Source: Phialocephala subalpina (Eukaryota > Ascomycota > Leotiomycetes > Helotiales > Mollisiaceae). From it: 64,000 nt of DNA. Of the stretch, positions 43,717 to 57,500 are shown one piece after another (position 1 is the stretch's first letter; every line of letters starts with the position of its first letter). The position numbers and the translations under genes were made by a program. Location: NCBI GenBank assembly GCA_900073065.1, contig FJOG01000022.1, positions 500,372-564,371 of the forward strand, read 5' to 3'. The notes beneath the pieces were generated by a model, which worked only from the letters and a program-made list of their open reading frames with translations, did not search any database and was not told where the DNA came from.

Positions 43717-45390
43717 TTACCTCTGAAAGATCCATCTAACATCAGCATCACTCCTAACCTCCTCACCCTCACCAAGATCCCCAGCAGATCTCTTCAGCTC
43801 CTTAGCATTATTCTCCCTTCCAAGGCTGTACCAAAGCACACTCGTCACCACAAGATTCATCGCCAAATACCCAATCGCGAAACCGTGACCAAGGAACCAT
43901 CTAGGGCTGGTATTTGGTCGGTATAATTGCGTGCCTAACACCGCTCCCAAATTCCCAATAGTAATAGTCATCGCTGTAGCGGTAGCGCGTTTCGTTTGTC
44001 CCGAGACATTGGCTGCGGGCCAGGAGAGGACGATTGCGGTTGACGGGTAGATTCCGGCGGCAGCGAAGATAGTCCCTACGTAGCTTACACCTGGTTTATT
44101 CGCCGGTGTCGTCAAGAGCAGAATATATCCTATGATAGCAAGACTTGTAGAAGCCAAAATAAACGGTGCTCTCTTCTTCGTCTTCTCACTCAACACCGCA
44201 ACAATAACCGTCAAAATCGTAGCCACCGCATACGGCGGCACCGTCAACAACTGTGCATTCGCAGCCGAGTATCCGAGTGTCTTGATGATTGTTGGTAAGA
44301 AGAGAGATAGGGTGTAGAGAGGTAAAGACATGGTGTGGAACCCCAGACCATAGAGCCAGCATTTATAATCCCCGAGAGCTTCGCGGACACCGCCCCAGGA
44401 AAAGGGCTCGTTGAGTGTTGCGTCTGAAGAGTGTTTCAGGCGGGCGTGGATGAATGCTCGTTCGGGCTCGGTGAGGAAGGGGGCGGTGGAGGGGTAGTTG
44501 TGGATGAAGAGGTAGGAGAGGAGGGAGACTACTACTGTGAGGAGTCCTTCCTGTTCACAAACCAAACGTCAGTAATTGCAATTATCCAATGATCCAATGA
44601 TCAAAAAGAGAGAGAGAGAGAGCGAGTTGTAAGACGAACGATAATAAAAATCCACCTCCATCCATTATAACCACCAACACCTTTCATAAACCCAATCCCA
44701 TACGCCAAAATCCCACCAAAAGCCCCCGCCAAACTTGCAGCAGAGAAGAATAACGCTACTCGATAGTGTGTCTCTGTCCTCTTATACCACATCGACAAGT
44801 AAAACACGACTCCAGGGAATAGACCAGATTCTGTGATGCCGAGGAAGGTGCGTGCTACCACTATTCCGGCGAACGATTGGGATACGCCCATTAGTGTTGC
44901 TACGATGCCCCAGACGAGCATTAGGGTTGGAAGCCAGAGTTTCGGGGTGGTGCGTTTGAGGACGATGTTGCAGGGGATTTCGAAGAGGACCTTCATCTAT
45001 CAGCTTCCGTCGAAGAGAATGAGGGGAAACTGGAGACTTACGTATCCAACGAAGTACATAGTCAATGTAAGCAAGTACTGATTGCCGGTAATATGCAAGT
45101 CTGTAGTCAAGCCATCGAGCTTTGCGTTTCCGACTGCGAACGGGTTAGCTTGTGTGAAGGGGACGGTCCAGGAGAGCCATACTATTGCTTCGATCCAAGA
45201 ATGATAGAAGATAGAGCAATGTCAATGGAGGCAAGAGTTTCAAATCCAACCTTCGCACCAAAGCCTTCTCATCAATCCCCGTTGGGTTCGCGAAGTTCTC
45301 CTCTGATGAGAGAGACGGAGCACCACTTCCTCCATTGCCCTGTTCGAGAGCGATTTTCTCTTGATCGTGTTGTGCTGAAATTGTCGCCAT
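43717..45390 (-). CDS. MFS permease, ACS (allantoate/nicotinate-like) family
   Basis: Plasma-membrane transporter of 494 aa. Exons: 45390-45183, 45133-45042, 44990-44640 and 44550-43717; introns of 49, 51 and 89 nt are all GT-AG. Joining gives FLDRSN-IGNAKLDGL and FVGY-VLFEIPCNIVLKR. The sequence follows the anion:cation symporter pattern seen in Dal5/Tna1-like permeases: RRLDLKLLPPLTLLYLLSFLDR in the first membrane segment, ITGNQY..LTMYFVGY, ARTFLGITESGLFPGVVFYL in segment 4, and GWRWIFII-EGLLTVVVS in segment 6. The remaining six segments lie in the last exon. Substrates of the family are mono-carboxylates and N-heterocycles; the specific one is unknown. The third intron holds a (GA)n run. 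The frame is flawless. Confidence 0.88.
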
Positions 45391-46838
45391 TATGCCAATT
45401 CAAACCTCACAATCCGCAGTTGCGAGTGGTTTTGAGATGGGAAGGGGAGAGGCTGAAAGAGAGAGATACTTTATATCTTCATCGCAATAGATAAGGAAGT
45501 GAGACAAGTTCTAGAAAACACCTGAACAAATAAAGAGAGGTCGAGGACGTGAGGAAATCGCATCCACGAATGACGAATACCCATAGCTCACCATCCTACC
45601 CACCCGGAACTCACAAGCCCGGCCATTACCCATGTTGATAGCAACGTCAGGCACAATCCAAGCCTATCACCAGTATCCCGAATCGCACTGCTTACATGGC
45701 CCAGGCGCGGCAGCTTTGGTGCATAAGGAAATTGATACGCGAAATGTATGCAACGGACTGGGAGCGAAGAAGGAAGGTGCAGTTAAGGTTGGTGGAGAGC
45801 GTTTCTAGCGGATGATGAGACTTCAGGTGGAAATGTCGTGATTGTGAGCTCCAGGCTTGGCAGCTGGGGTGCAGATCCCGGAGGTTCTTTTTTGCGGGGA
45901 GGAGGTATTGTCGGATCCGAGGAGGCTGTTACCTCCGACCTTTCTGTTCCTTCGGCAAAATATCAAAAGCATCATAAATGATTGCAAACATACAAACTTC
46001 AATTGTGGCATTTGGGAATGAGGAAGAACGGGGAAAGGGGAAAAAGGAGCTCATCACACTCTAGTACACTTCGGGCGGCTCGTACGACGTAGGGAAAGCT
46101 TCGCAATGTTCTGCGTAGGCGCACCGGACTGAGAGAAATCATATGAGTTGACGAAATTTTTGCTTATTCAAATATATACAGGTTGTCAGAGGTGGGGGTT
46201 AAAGATCGGGAAGTAGCGTGGCGAGTCTGGCGACTCGAAAGCCAGGCGTCAGGATGTGATGTTGGTGATGCGATAAAGCGAGGTCTGAGCTGCTTGATAT
46301 CAGAGGTTGGCTCGTGAATGTACGGAGATGATAAGTACTTTCATGTCATTTGGTTCTTCGAGTGTCTGTAGCTTGGGGTTGTTTGGTTGCTCAAGTCACA
46401 TCATGCAAGGAGAGTATGTTGAGAGAGAAAAAGGTCGATTTTTATTACGATCGATATCTATCGATTACTGGCTGCGTATCCCAGCAACTATCTTCAAGAG
46501 GTTTTCCTTTTGAGGATCCTCTCCAACAGCGCTCACTATTTCTCCTATCTTCTCATCAAAGCCAGAGGCCAGTCGACGGGGTATCGTAGCAAAGCCACAA
46601 ACACCGTGATCCATGCAACACCGTCCATGCAATAGCGCCTTGAATCTTTTTCATGCTGAAACAACAACGAAGAAAAAAAAGTAGTAGTCCCGGATTGTTG
46701 ACGAGGAGCCAAAGATGGCATGATCAACGAAGAAGGCATCATTAGAATGGGTCCAGAAAGGTATGTAATCTGACATAGGTATGGGAAAAGGTGATTTTAC
46801 AAGGCGTTACAAGGTGGGTGGCTGTGAGTAAGTCGAGT
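45391..46838. other. Intergenic
   Basis: About 1.4 kb with no supported gene. Open frames on both strands are short and unlike proteins. It holds the MFS promoter at its left end and the 3' UTR of the Red1-like gene at its right end. Confidence 0.45.
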
Positions 46839-49800
46839 TCAGATGGTGGTGTCTCCGAGCGCTAATACTTTCGACGTGTCTCCGAGGAATTTTGTGCGGT
46901 GAGCAACAATTTCAGAAGCAATGATGTCAAAGTCTCTGATCTTCCGCACTCGCAGGTTCATGAGGACCTCTCTCAGGCCTTCACAGAATTTGTCTCGTTG
47001 CTCACCCGTGAACTCTTCGGGCGAGCCGAGGGCTGTCAGGACAGCATCGTCTGTAATCAAGTCAGCCAAAAGGACGAGAATGGGTACCAAGATGGCGCCT
47101 GTTGCTAGGCTTGGAAAACCCACGCACCGGGAAGTCCAACGTCTCTGAAGTGTTGTAAGTCGCAGGTTGAATCGTTGCAGAAGCCTCCGGCCAACTCATA
47201 ACGACATAATTCCTTATTAGGGTCGATCTTGTGACTATAAGTCTTTGATCTCAACCCTCCAGGAACATCGTTCTTGAATAAAGGGTGGAAGCGATACGCT
47301 CGAAAGCGCTTCAGGGGACTTTCGTAGGGGGTGTATTGAGGAGTCTCAGAAACGTCGCCGGAACCAATCTAGCTCTTGTTAGCAAAATCCAAAGACCAAC
47401 CGGTAGTAAAGATATTAGCTACTTCAACCAGCTTCGGGGAACTACCAATTACGGATGGCAGTAGCTCCCCTGCACCATTCTGTCCACTCTCACTGCTAGC
47501 CTGTGTCGGGTTAATTTCCTTGATCTCACCAGCGTCGGGTTCGGAACTGGGATCTGCAGCTGCGGGGCTGAACGTGTCAATATCCATGGATTCATCAGCT
47601 AGGGGCGCGGGAAGGGATTCGGGTGGCGCGGGACTGAATGGAGGAGAGTCTGGGAGCCGGGCCTCAACAGGTGCTGTTGCTTCGGGTGGCTCGTAGTCAT
47701 CGGACTCGCGTTCAGGGACCTCAGGCACAGTTCGATGGAGAACAGGCGAGTATTCTGGGCTGCCTTTATTCTCCAAAACGACACTGGACAAGGATTCGGG
47801 GGCAAGGTGATTCGGATCAGGGGCATACGAATTCTCCATGTCCATCTCCACGTCCACCTGATCTTCCTCACCATGGGCGTGCAAGTCAGCCTCAGCTCTC
47901 ACAGCTTCCTGCAAGGCAGCCTCCAAAGCTTGATTCGTTGAAACGCTGTCCTGATTGTCCTCCTTGGTCTGTGTTTCTTCGGGTTGCTCTTGATATAGCT
48001 CAGCGTCTGAAAATTCATCGATACCGTTGGCAAGCTCTTTGGGTTGAACTACCTCCATAGGTGGAGCGTTCGTATTCATAATGGTGGGAAGACTTGGTGC
48101 TCGATCGACGATTTGTTGAGGTGCTCCAGTGGCCGAGCTAGAAGGATGATCGGGAGTTGCAGAGGGTGCTCGCTGACGTGGAGTTTCGGCTGGTTGAGAC
48201 GAGGACTTAGGACGGTCTAATAGGTGAGTTTGTATCTCTGGGAACCTTGATAGTGTGTTTAAAGCAACGAGAAAAGACGAAAAAGGGGTAAAATGAAAAC
48301 AACAAACTTACCAACATTGGCCAGAAGCTTCTGGCTGGCAAGATCTTGGAGCCTATCCTTCTTTTCTTGGAGATCTGCCTCTGCTTCTTGCGCGAGTCGT
48401 TCCGCCTCTTCTTTGACCCTCTGCTTGTCCGCAAGGCTCTTCTGGTAGGTAGCTTCGGCTTCAGCCATCAATGCCCTCAACTCTTCAAGTCTTGTCTGAG
48501 ATTGCAGGACCTTAGCATCAGCCAATGATTGCTCCTCTGCATTCTTCTCGCGGAGAAGGCGTTTCTGCTCTAGTTCGTTCTTACGGAGCTCTGCAGCCTT
48601 TTCTGCCTCTGCGGCTTGAGCATCGGCTAGCTTTTGCTGATCTAAATTAACTTGGCCTTGTGCAACGGTAACCATTTGTTCCATCTTCATCGAAGCATCG
48701 AGTTTACTGGCAGGCGTTCCGTTGATCGTGGGTGAGTTTCGGGTCTCTGAGATATTGGCACTGGGAACCTGAGGCGTACGTGTTCTGCTAGGTGTTTGTA
48801 GTTTAGCCTTCTTTTTGGCCTCTGCCTCGGCGATCTTCCTCCTTAGTTCCTCCATTTCAGTTTCGACACTCCGCAAATCTCTAGGTTTACCATATGGTGG
48901 CTTGGGAAGACCCGAAGAAATGGGTGGTGTATTGTTTGCCGATGAGAATGGCGGGGGTGTGAATGGTTTATTCGGCCTATCAGGGACCTGCACAGAGCCT
49001 TGGGGCATTGTAGAGCGGGGACCGGACAGCTTTCGATCCAATTGCATTGGTGAATTCTGGTCTCCAGGAGACTCGAGATCCATCGCAACGTCTTCATCTT
49101 CCGACTCCTCCTCTTCGTCGCTAACATCGATGACTAGAGGTTTATCGTTGCGGTGGTGGCCAAAAGGTCGCTTGAGGGGTGTCATGGCTGAGGGAATGTC
49201 ATCGAAGTCGGCTGCAACAGGTCGTTTTCGTGGAGCGCTGGACACTGGAACTGGTGTGCTCGATTTGCTCAGCGAGAGACCAGGGATGGTAGGCGCACTA
49301 TTAGATGCGAGAAAGAGGCCAGGGATAGAGGGTTGTTGTCGCAGTTGAGGGACGGGGGGTTGTGCGGGGGACTTTGACGGGATTGTGTTGTTGACGATCT
49401 GCGGTTGGGCTTTTGTATTTGATGGCGATTCTGAAGGTGAGTCCAACACTTTCGTGATTTCAGGCGGCAATACTTTTGGTGGCCCAGATTGAACGATAGG
49501 AGCGGTTACCGACCTTTCAACCGCCTTTTCCGCTGGCTTAGGAACGTCCTTTGCTAGAGCACGCTTCTCCCGTGATTTTCTTAGAGCCTCCATTTTGGAT
49601 TGAAGAGTCTTTTCCTTTTCAGTCATTGCCGCCGACTTGGGAGCAGAAGGGGTAGATTGTGCAGGCTGAGCGTTTGTTCCAGAAGTAACCGGAGTAATTG
49701 GCTCCTTACCATCCTCACTTAACAACGGAGCCTTGGGGACGACAATGGCCGGTGCAGCAGGTTTTCCATTCGTCATTTGAGCGTTGTTAGACTGAGTGGT

Positions 49801-50959
49801 CTGCAACACTGGTCGGGAAGGCGTTGAGTTCGACGATTTGCCCGAGCTTCGTGGCACTTTGAGGCCATCGAACAAGGGACCTATGTATTCTTCCCTGAAT
49901 CCTTCATCGATGTACGTTTGATACCGAATATCTAAAGGCAGAAGGTTAAGTATGGCACCTTCAGCTTTCTTGCGAGATTCGGCAACAGTTTTACTACTTC
50001 CTACACCAGGTGCCAGTGTGGGAGTCGACGGTGCGGGAGCAACTTTGGGCTGGCCATTGTATTGCCCCCCTTGCGGATTATGATAACCGTTGCTTTGAGA
50101 GTTGGACGGAGCTGTAGTAGTCATCCCGTTCTGTGATGGCTTAGGCTGACCCGGCGTCTTTGATACAGGAGGTTGTTGAGCAGCCCCTGCACGTGCATTG
50201 GAATGACTATCCCCACTATATTGATCATCGCGCTCCCCTATTGCTGGAGAAACATATGGCGAATACGAGCCCGACTGTTGACGTCGGAGGTGGGCAGGAG
50301 GATTTTGGGAATATTGATAGTTATTCGCTGAATCTATGGGTTAGCAAGTGCCTCCATTCAGCGAAGGATGTGGTGAACATACCAGTATATGACTGCTGTG
50401 GGTTGAACTCTTGAGCTCCCGAATATCCTGCATGCTGCATGTTCTCGTTGTAGGCGGTGCCATTATTCCCACTATACGCACTGTATCCAACAGGAGGAGT
50501 ATTGGTAGCAATACCTGCATCTTCAAACTCTCCTTCACTAAGCTCTCGTTGATCGTAGGGTTTTGCAGATTGCGGTTGGGAAAGATAGTTTTGATGGCTA
50601 GGCGTTGGATAATAATGAGAACCGTTCGGTGTATTGTTCCCATAATTTGGGTATTGTGCTGTGTTATTCGGCGTGGTGAAGGGAGGTAATGGGATGGCAT
50701 CCTGATTCCAACCTTGGTATATGGGCAAGGGAGGCACACCAGAAGCAACAGCAGCAGCACTGAAGGCTGGCAGAGCTCTGTTGTATGCATATGCCGACAT
50801 CGACGTGTCATAATTCGATGCCATATGTCCTTGCACTTCGCGACTGTCGTCCGCTTGCATGTATTGATTTGGGTATGAGGGAGGTAGGTAGGGAGGGTTG
50901 GTTTGATCTCGAGATCCATAGCTTGTGCCGTAAGACGGCTGTTGAGGATAGTTGGACAT
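46839..50959 (-). CDS. Red1-like zf-C3H1 nuclear RNA surveillance protein
   Basis: Predicted nuclear scaffold of 1281 aa, similar to fission yeast Red1, core of the MTREC/NURS complex that hands RNAs to the exosome. Exons: 50959-50383, 50333-48312, 48216-47423, 47368-47128 and 47050-46839; all phases agree (the donor of intron 3 could be a few bases off). The N-terminus is Tyr/Gln/Pro-rich and disordered (starts MSNYPQQPSYG). Residues about 290-320 carry ILNLLPLDIRYQTYIDEGF. A long Glu/Lys/Ala coiled coil spans about 680-870. The C-terminal zf-C3H1 domain reads SPLKRFRAYRFHP, then C-R-Y-E-x4-G-F-C-N-D-S-T-C-D-L-Q-H-F-R: three Cys and a His. The domain order and C-terminal finger are the evidence. 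The frame is clean. Confidence 0.78.
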
Positions 50960-51593
50960 GATTGCACTTGTCAAGACAAACTTGCATTAACGTCCAGAAT
51001 GCTTGACTGTTAGTGAAAAGTGCAAGCGCGCAAGAGAAAACCTCTGAGAATCGCGATCAGGAGCTACTCGAGGCTCATCTTGCAACAAAAGAAATGCTTT
51101 ACTGAAGACGCGAGCTGGCTGCGAAGTATCGAGAAGGTGAAAGAGTGAAGAGAAGAGAAGCGCGTTCCAAGCCTTGTATTGAAGACGGATGAATTCACTC
51201 AGTGGTGATTGATTGCGTTGATGGTCGAGATGCGACGAAGCTTTTCTCGGAGCAAACGCACCTCGACGATTGAAAATCGGCTAAACTTGTTTGGGCGGCG
51301 CTAAGTCACTGGGTCGACAAGGGTTGACGCGGTATCGCCTTCTTTTGGTGTTGTTTACTTTGGATCTCGTCCACCACTGAGAGAACAACGACAATTCGAC
51401 GATCATTTGCAACAACACGACCGCCTTTCCATATGTAATTGCAGGACTTCGATTTCATTCGCTTCCTTTGATTTCATTTGAGAAAGTCCGACTTTTTATT
51501 ACGAATTATCGCAGTCCGCAGATGGCTCGGAGTTGTTTTGCTTCATAACAGACATTGTACATTTCATGTGGCTTTCTCAGCTGAGTACACAAT
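50960..51593. promoter_or_regulatory. Bidirectional promoter region of the Red1-like and myosin genes
   Basis: A 634-bp gap separates two divergent ATGs, so both promoters must lie here or in the leaders. No recognisable site was found. The part before 51594 is pyrimidine-rich. Confidence 0.5.
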
Positions 51594-54500
51594 ATGGCAT
51601 CAAACCAAGCGCAGAAGCGCAATAATCCATTTTCGAGAGGAAACTCTCCTTCTCCCGCACCAGGCCTCTCCAATGGCAGACCGAAGTCAATGATAATGTC
51701 ATCTCCATTGTCCCGCGATCAGAGCCCACCACCAACCACCCAAAGTCCAGCACCAGGTCACAACCGGTCGTATTCCTCGCTGGCAGGAGTCATATCACAC
51801 AACCCTGCCACAGGCAGCCGGCATCGTGCGAACTCGAAAATCGCCCCGCCCAGCTCGAACACTTTTGCCCCGTCGTTTATCCAGGCAGAGGAGATGAGGA
51901 GGGGGCCAGAGGTGGTGAACGGGATTGAGGGCGAGAATGACTTCTCAGGAAAGCGATATGTCTGGTTGAAGGATCCGCAGACTGCGTTCGTGAAGGGATG
52001 GATAGTAGAAGAACTGGGCGGTAATCAGATACTCGTTCAGTGCGATGATGGCAGCGTAAGTCCGCAGCAAAGACTCTTTGGGGGCAATACTAATCTTCAT
52101 CAGCAACGGGAAGTCAACATAGACAATGTCGACAAAGTCAACCCCGCCAAATTTGACAAAGCCGACGACATGGCTGAGCTTACTCACCTTAATGAGGCAT
52201 CCGTTGTGCACAACCTCCACATGCGATACCAGACGGACCTCATATACACATACTCTGGCCTCTTTTTGGTTGCAATCAATCCCTATTGTCCGTTACCAAT
52301 ATACACAAACGAGTACATTAATATGTACAAAGGCCAGGGGCGCGAGGAAACGAAGCCCCATATATATGCGATGGCAGACGAGGCTTTTCGGAATTTGGTG
52401 GATGAGGGCGAAAACCAGAGTATTTTGGTTACTGGAGAATCTGGTGCTGGTAAAACCGAAAACACCAAGAAGGTCATCCAATACCTCGCAGCAGTCGCCC
52501 ACTCGGAGTCTCCAGTCAAGAAAGGAAGCAGTCAGCACTCCAATCTTTCGCAGCAAATCCTTCGAGCCAATCCCATCCTCGAAGCCTTTGGAAATGCTCA
52601 AACAGTGAGGAACAACAATTCCTCTCGTTTTGGAAAATTCATCCGAATCGAGTTTGCTCGGACGGGGACAATCGCTGGAGCCTTCATCGATTGGTATTTG
52701 CTCGAAAAATCTCGTGTTGTTCGATTGAATGCACACGAACGAAACTACCATGTGTTCTACCAACTTCTAAAAGGAGCTGATCGGAAGATGAAGCAGGATT
52801 TCCTTCTTGACGACCTGGATGTGGAAGATTTTGCATATACAAGAGACGGACATGATACGATAGCTGGCGTATCTGATCGAGATGAGTGGAATTCCTTGAT
52901 TGAAGCCTTCAACATCGTGGGATTCTCAGACAAAGAGCAGGTCTCAATTCTTCGCACCATTGCAGCAGTCCTTCACCTGGGCAACATCACAGTCGTTAAG
53001 GAGAGCAGAGCAGCAGATCAAGCTCGACTTGCTACTGATGCTCGAGCACATGCCGAGAAAGTCTGTAAACTTCTTGGCATGCCACTCGAGCCTTTCCTCC
53101 AAGGGCTTCTTCATCCGCGAGTAAAGGCTGGACGGGAATGGGTGGAGAAAGTCCAAACACCCGAGCAGGTTCGCCTCGCTGTCGATGCTTTAGCCAAAGG
53201 TATCTACGAGCGTGGATTTGGTGATCTGGTCAGCCGGGTCAACAGGCAGCTCGATAGAACTGGCATGGGAATGGACGACTCTCATTTCATCGGAGTTCTT
53301 GATATTGCTGGATTTGAGATTTTCGAAGAAAACAGCTTCGAGCAACTTTGTATCAATTACACGAACGAGAAACTCCAGCAGTTCTTCAATCACCACATGT
53401 TTGTGTTGGAGCAGGAGGAGTACGCCAGAGAACAAATCGAGTGGAAATTCATCGATTTTGGCCACGACCTTCAGCCAACGATCGACCTGATTGAGTTGCC
53501 AAACCCTATTGGCATCTTCTCTTGTTTGGATGAAGACTGCGTGATGCCTAAGGCCACCGACAAGTCTTTCACAGAAAAGCTCCATTCTCTCTGGGATCGT
53601 AAGACGCCAAAGTACCGTCCTTCGAGACTCGGTCAGGGCTTCATGCTTACTCACTATGCGGCTGAAGTGGAATACTCAACAGAGGGCTGGCTTGAGAAGA
53701 ACAAAGATCCCCTGAATGACAATATCACACGACTGCTAGCTGCTTCTACGGATAAGCACGTCGCTTCGCTTTTCGCAGACTGCGCTGACACCGACGACGA
53801 TCCTGGGGCGACAAGAAGTCGTGTCAAGAAAGGATTGTTCCGAACAGTTGCACAGAGACACAAGGAACAACTCTCCAGCTTAATGGCTCAACTTCATTCG
53901 ACGCATCCCCATTTCGTCCGGTGTATCATTCCCAATCACAAAAAGCGTCCGAAGCAGCTAAGCGCACCTCTTGTACTTGACCAACTGCGCTGCAATGGTG
54001 TTCTTGAGGGTATCAGAATAGCTCGGACTGGATTCCCCAATCGTCTTCCGTTCTCAGAATTCAGGCAGCGATATGAAGTATTGTGCCGAAACATGCCCAA
54101 AGGATACCTCGAGGGGCAAGCAGCTGCGACAATCATGCTAGAGAAGCTTGGTCTAGATAAATCGCTGTTCCGCGTCGGCCTTACCAAGGTTTTCTTCCGA
54201 GCTGGTGTTTTGGCCGAGCTCGAAGAACAGCGTGATGCCTTGATCAGGGAGATCATGTCGAGATTTCAGTCACTTGCGCGAGGTTTCACCCAACGCCGCA
54301 TCGCAAACAAGAGGCTCTATCGAGCTGAAGCGACACGAATAATCCAACGAAACTTCCAAGTGTATCTTGATCTTTGCGAAAACCCTTGGTGGAGACTGTT
54401 GGTTAAGATGAAGCCTCTTCTAGGAGCTACTCGTACTTCTGGTGAAGTTAAGAAGCGAGACGAGATGATACAAAAGCTCAACGAAAAGATGAAGCAAGAA

Positions 54501-57500
54501 GCTTCCGATCGCCAACGACTTGACGAAGAGCGCCGCAATGCTCATATGGAGATGCAACGAATCCAACAAACACTTGAGAGCGAACGAGCTCTTGCACTGG
54601 ACAAAGAGGAAATCTTCAAACGGTTGCAAATCCGAGAAGCCGAGCTCAACGATAAGCTTGCTGGTGCTCTAGAGGACCAAGAGAATCTCGAGGATCAACT
54701 GGATGGCTTGTTGGAGGCGAAAAAGAAGGCCGAACAACAGGCTGAGATGTGGCGGTCTCAATTGGAGCAAGCTGGACAAATAATTGCCCAATTGGAGAAT
54801 GAGAAGAAAGACCTCGCTGACAGACTTGACGAATTGAATGCCCGGCTGGATGACTTGTCACATGCTCATTCTCAACGAAGCGCGGAAGAATCGCGACTGT
54901 CGAAAGAGGTCAATATGCTGCAAAGCCAACTTAGCATGAAGGAAAGGAAGGTGCAAGACCTGGAAACCAAACTTTTGAAGGTCGATCAGGATCTGGAGGT
55001 CAAGCTGGCCAACACTACGAAAGAGCTTCACTCGACAAAGGCCAAAGAGCGCGATCTAGCAAATGAAAACCGCAGAGTCCAGCAGCAAATTTCAGAGCTT
55101 ACTGCCACCTCTACTGGATATGAAGACCTCGTTCGTCGAAAGGAGAGCGAGTTGGCAATCCTCCGATCAGACAATCGGAAGTTTGAGGAGGAACGCAAGA
55201 AATTCGATGACGAGAAGCGCGCATTGAATGGCGAGAAAGACAATGTCATGAGCCGACTGCGCGAGGTCCAAGCTGAGATGTTTACTATGAAGTCACAGAA
55301 GGAGCATCTTGAACGAGAAGCAGCTGATGCCAGGAAATTGCTGGACGCCAGACTCACTGAAGATGCCCAGGCTGGACAGAATCGCAAGATGCTCGAAGGA
55401 CAAATTGCGGACCTCAAGCAGGAGCTTGCTGATGTGCAGAGGGACCTCAGCAAGGAGCGACAATCTCGAGACGACGTGCAACTTCTTTCCGAACACAAGT
55501 ATCGTGAATTGACCGAGAAGTACCAAGAGCTCAATGAAGCGAAGATCATCATTGAGAAAGAGCTTTACGTCCAACAAGACACCTTGCGTCGGGCAATGGA
55601 AGCCAAGGTTACTGCACAGAATGAGCGAAACGAAGCCAGAAGCGAGATCCGAAGACTTCGAGAAGCTAAAGCAGCTGCTGAAGAAGCACGTCTTCAAGCA
55701 GAACTGTCCAACGACCGAAGTGCTTCGCGACTTGCTTTGGAACGCGAAGCTAGTCTACGGAAAGACCTTGATGCGGAGCAGAGTCGAGCCAGGTATTTCG
55801 AAGAGGAATGCGACCGGTTGACACAGCAAGTGAAAGAGTTGGAACGAACTATTCTTGAATCAGGAGACTTCGGCATCAGAGTCGACAAAGAGAAAGAAAG
55901 ACTGGAAAGAGATCTCAACACTGCTAAGAGCCGACTGATGGCATCTGAGAATGACAACCGAGCATTGTTGAACAAACTCCAACAGAAGGGACTTGAAATA
56001 GCTCGTTCGAGCTCCAAGGCTACCGAGACCTCCCGAGGACAGTTAATCACGCTGCAACGCGAGAAGGCCAAGGTTGATGAACAAAATCAGAAGCTGAACA
56101 AGCAACTGGGAGAGGCACAGCTTGCTCTTGCATCTATGGAGAAGCAAAAGGAGAAACTCCAATTGAGTCTGGAAGACCTTACCCACGAGGTCGCTCGCGA
56201 GCATAAGACTAGCCGCAATGCTGAAAAAGCATCTTCAACTTTCACCTCTCAATTGGCAGAAGCGAATCGGAAGTTGGAGGATGAGCGCCAATTGCATTCA
56301 CAGGTGCAGGCGAAGAACCGCCAGCTGCAGATGATCATTGAAAACCGCGAAAAAGAACTCCTTCAGCTCATGCGACGCATCGATCCAGAGATGACAACTC
56401 CAATGAACCAGCTGGATGGAGGCAGTGATAGAAGCTCATCGAAGACGCCAAACCTTGTTCCTGGCCTGGTACAGAAGGTAGAAGAGTTGCACCAGAATCT
56501 TCGAGTGCAATCTGCCGGTCGAGCAAATGCAGAGGCCCAGTTGGCCGAGCTCCGCAAGAGATTAGAGGATGAATTTGGGGAATCACCCGACAGACATTCT
56601 CCAAGTCGCCCTAAGCTCGAGGAGATCAATCCCAACCAAGCTTCATTCAACTCTCCAAGCCATCTCCGCAACAAGCTCAATACCAGACCACGCTCCAATG
56701 TGTCTACTCCTACTCGCCGCTTCCCAAGCAATGCCACAGATGCCCAGGACTCAGCCCGTTCAGACAGGACAGCCGACATTCTCAGCTTCAACAATCGAAT
56801 GGACCTGAAAGCCGATTTGGAAGAATTGCAGAACCAACTTCAGTTAACACAAATGCAGAATCGACATCTCCAAAGTCAGCTTGAGCGAGCAACACCAAAC
56901 CGTGAACTGTGGCCCGAAGACAGCCCATCACAGCGACGGGTCCAGAAGCTCGAGCAAGCCAACAGCCGATTGCACGATATGCTGGATGACTCTGCGAGGA
57001 AGGTGTCCGCGTTGGAGAAAAGCATTCAATCTGGCGAGTTGTCATTGCGTGACATCCAAACGAAATCTCACGAAGAGCTTTTTGACCTCATTAACAACCA
57101 GGAAGACTCTCGTCGGTCATTACTACATGTTCATAACGATACTGTAGCAGAATTGAATGACACGAAGAGACAAATTGAAAGCGTGAGGCACGCCCGCGCC
57201 ACTCTGGAGGTCGAGTTGAGAGATGCTACCTCCGAGTTAGAAGAAACTCTTGCGCAAAGAGACCAGGATGCAGCAAGCCGAAGCCATCTCTTGCAAGAAT
57301 ATGCCGACCTTCAAATTCGACTTGACGCAGAATCGTCGAAGCTCGCGGATGTTTCTTCGAGCCTCTCATTGTATAAGAGCCGAGCGGATGAATACTTCAG
57401 CAAACTTGAGCAGGCTGAGATTGCGGTCATGAAGGCCGCTAGAGCAGAGCAATTTGCTAAGTCTCAGGCGAAGGAGGCTGAGGATACCTGCGCCGAAATC

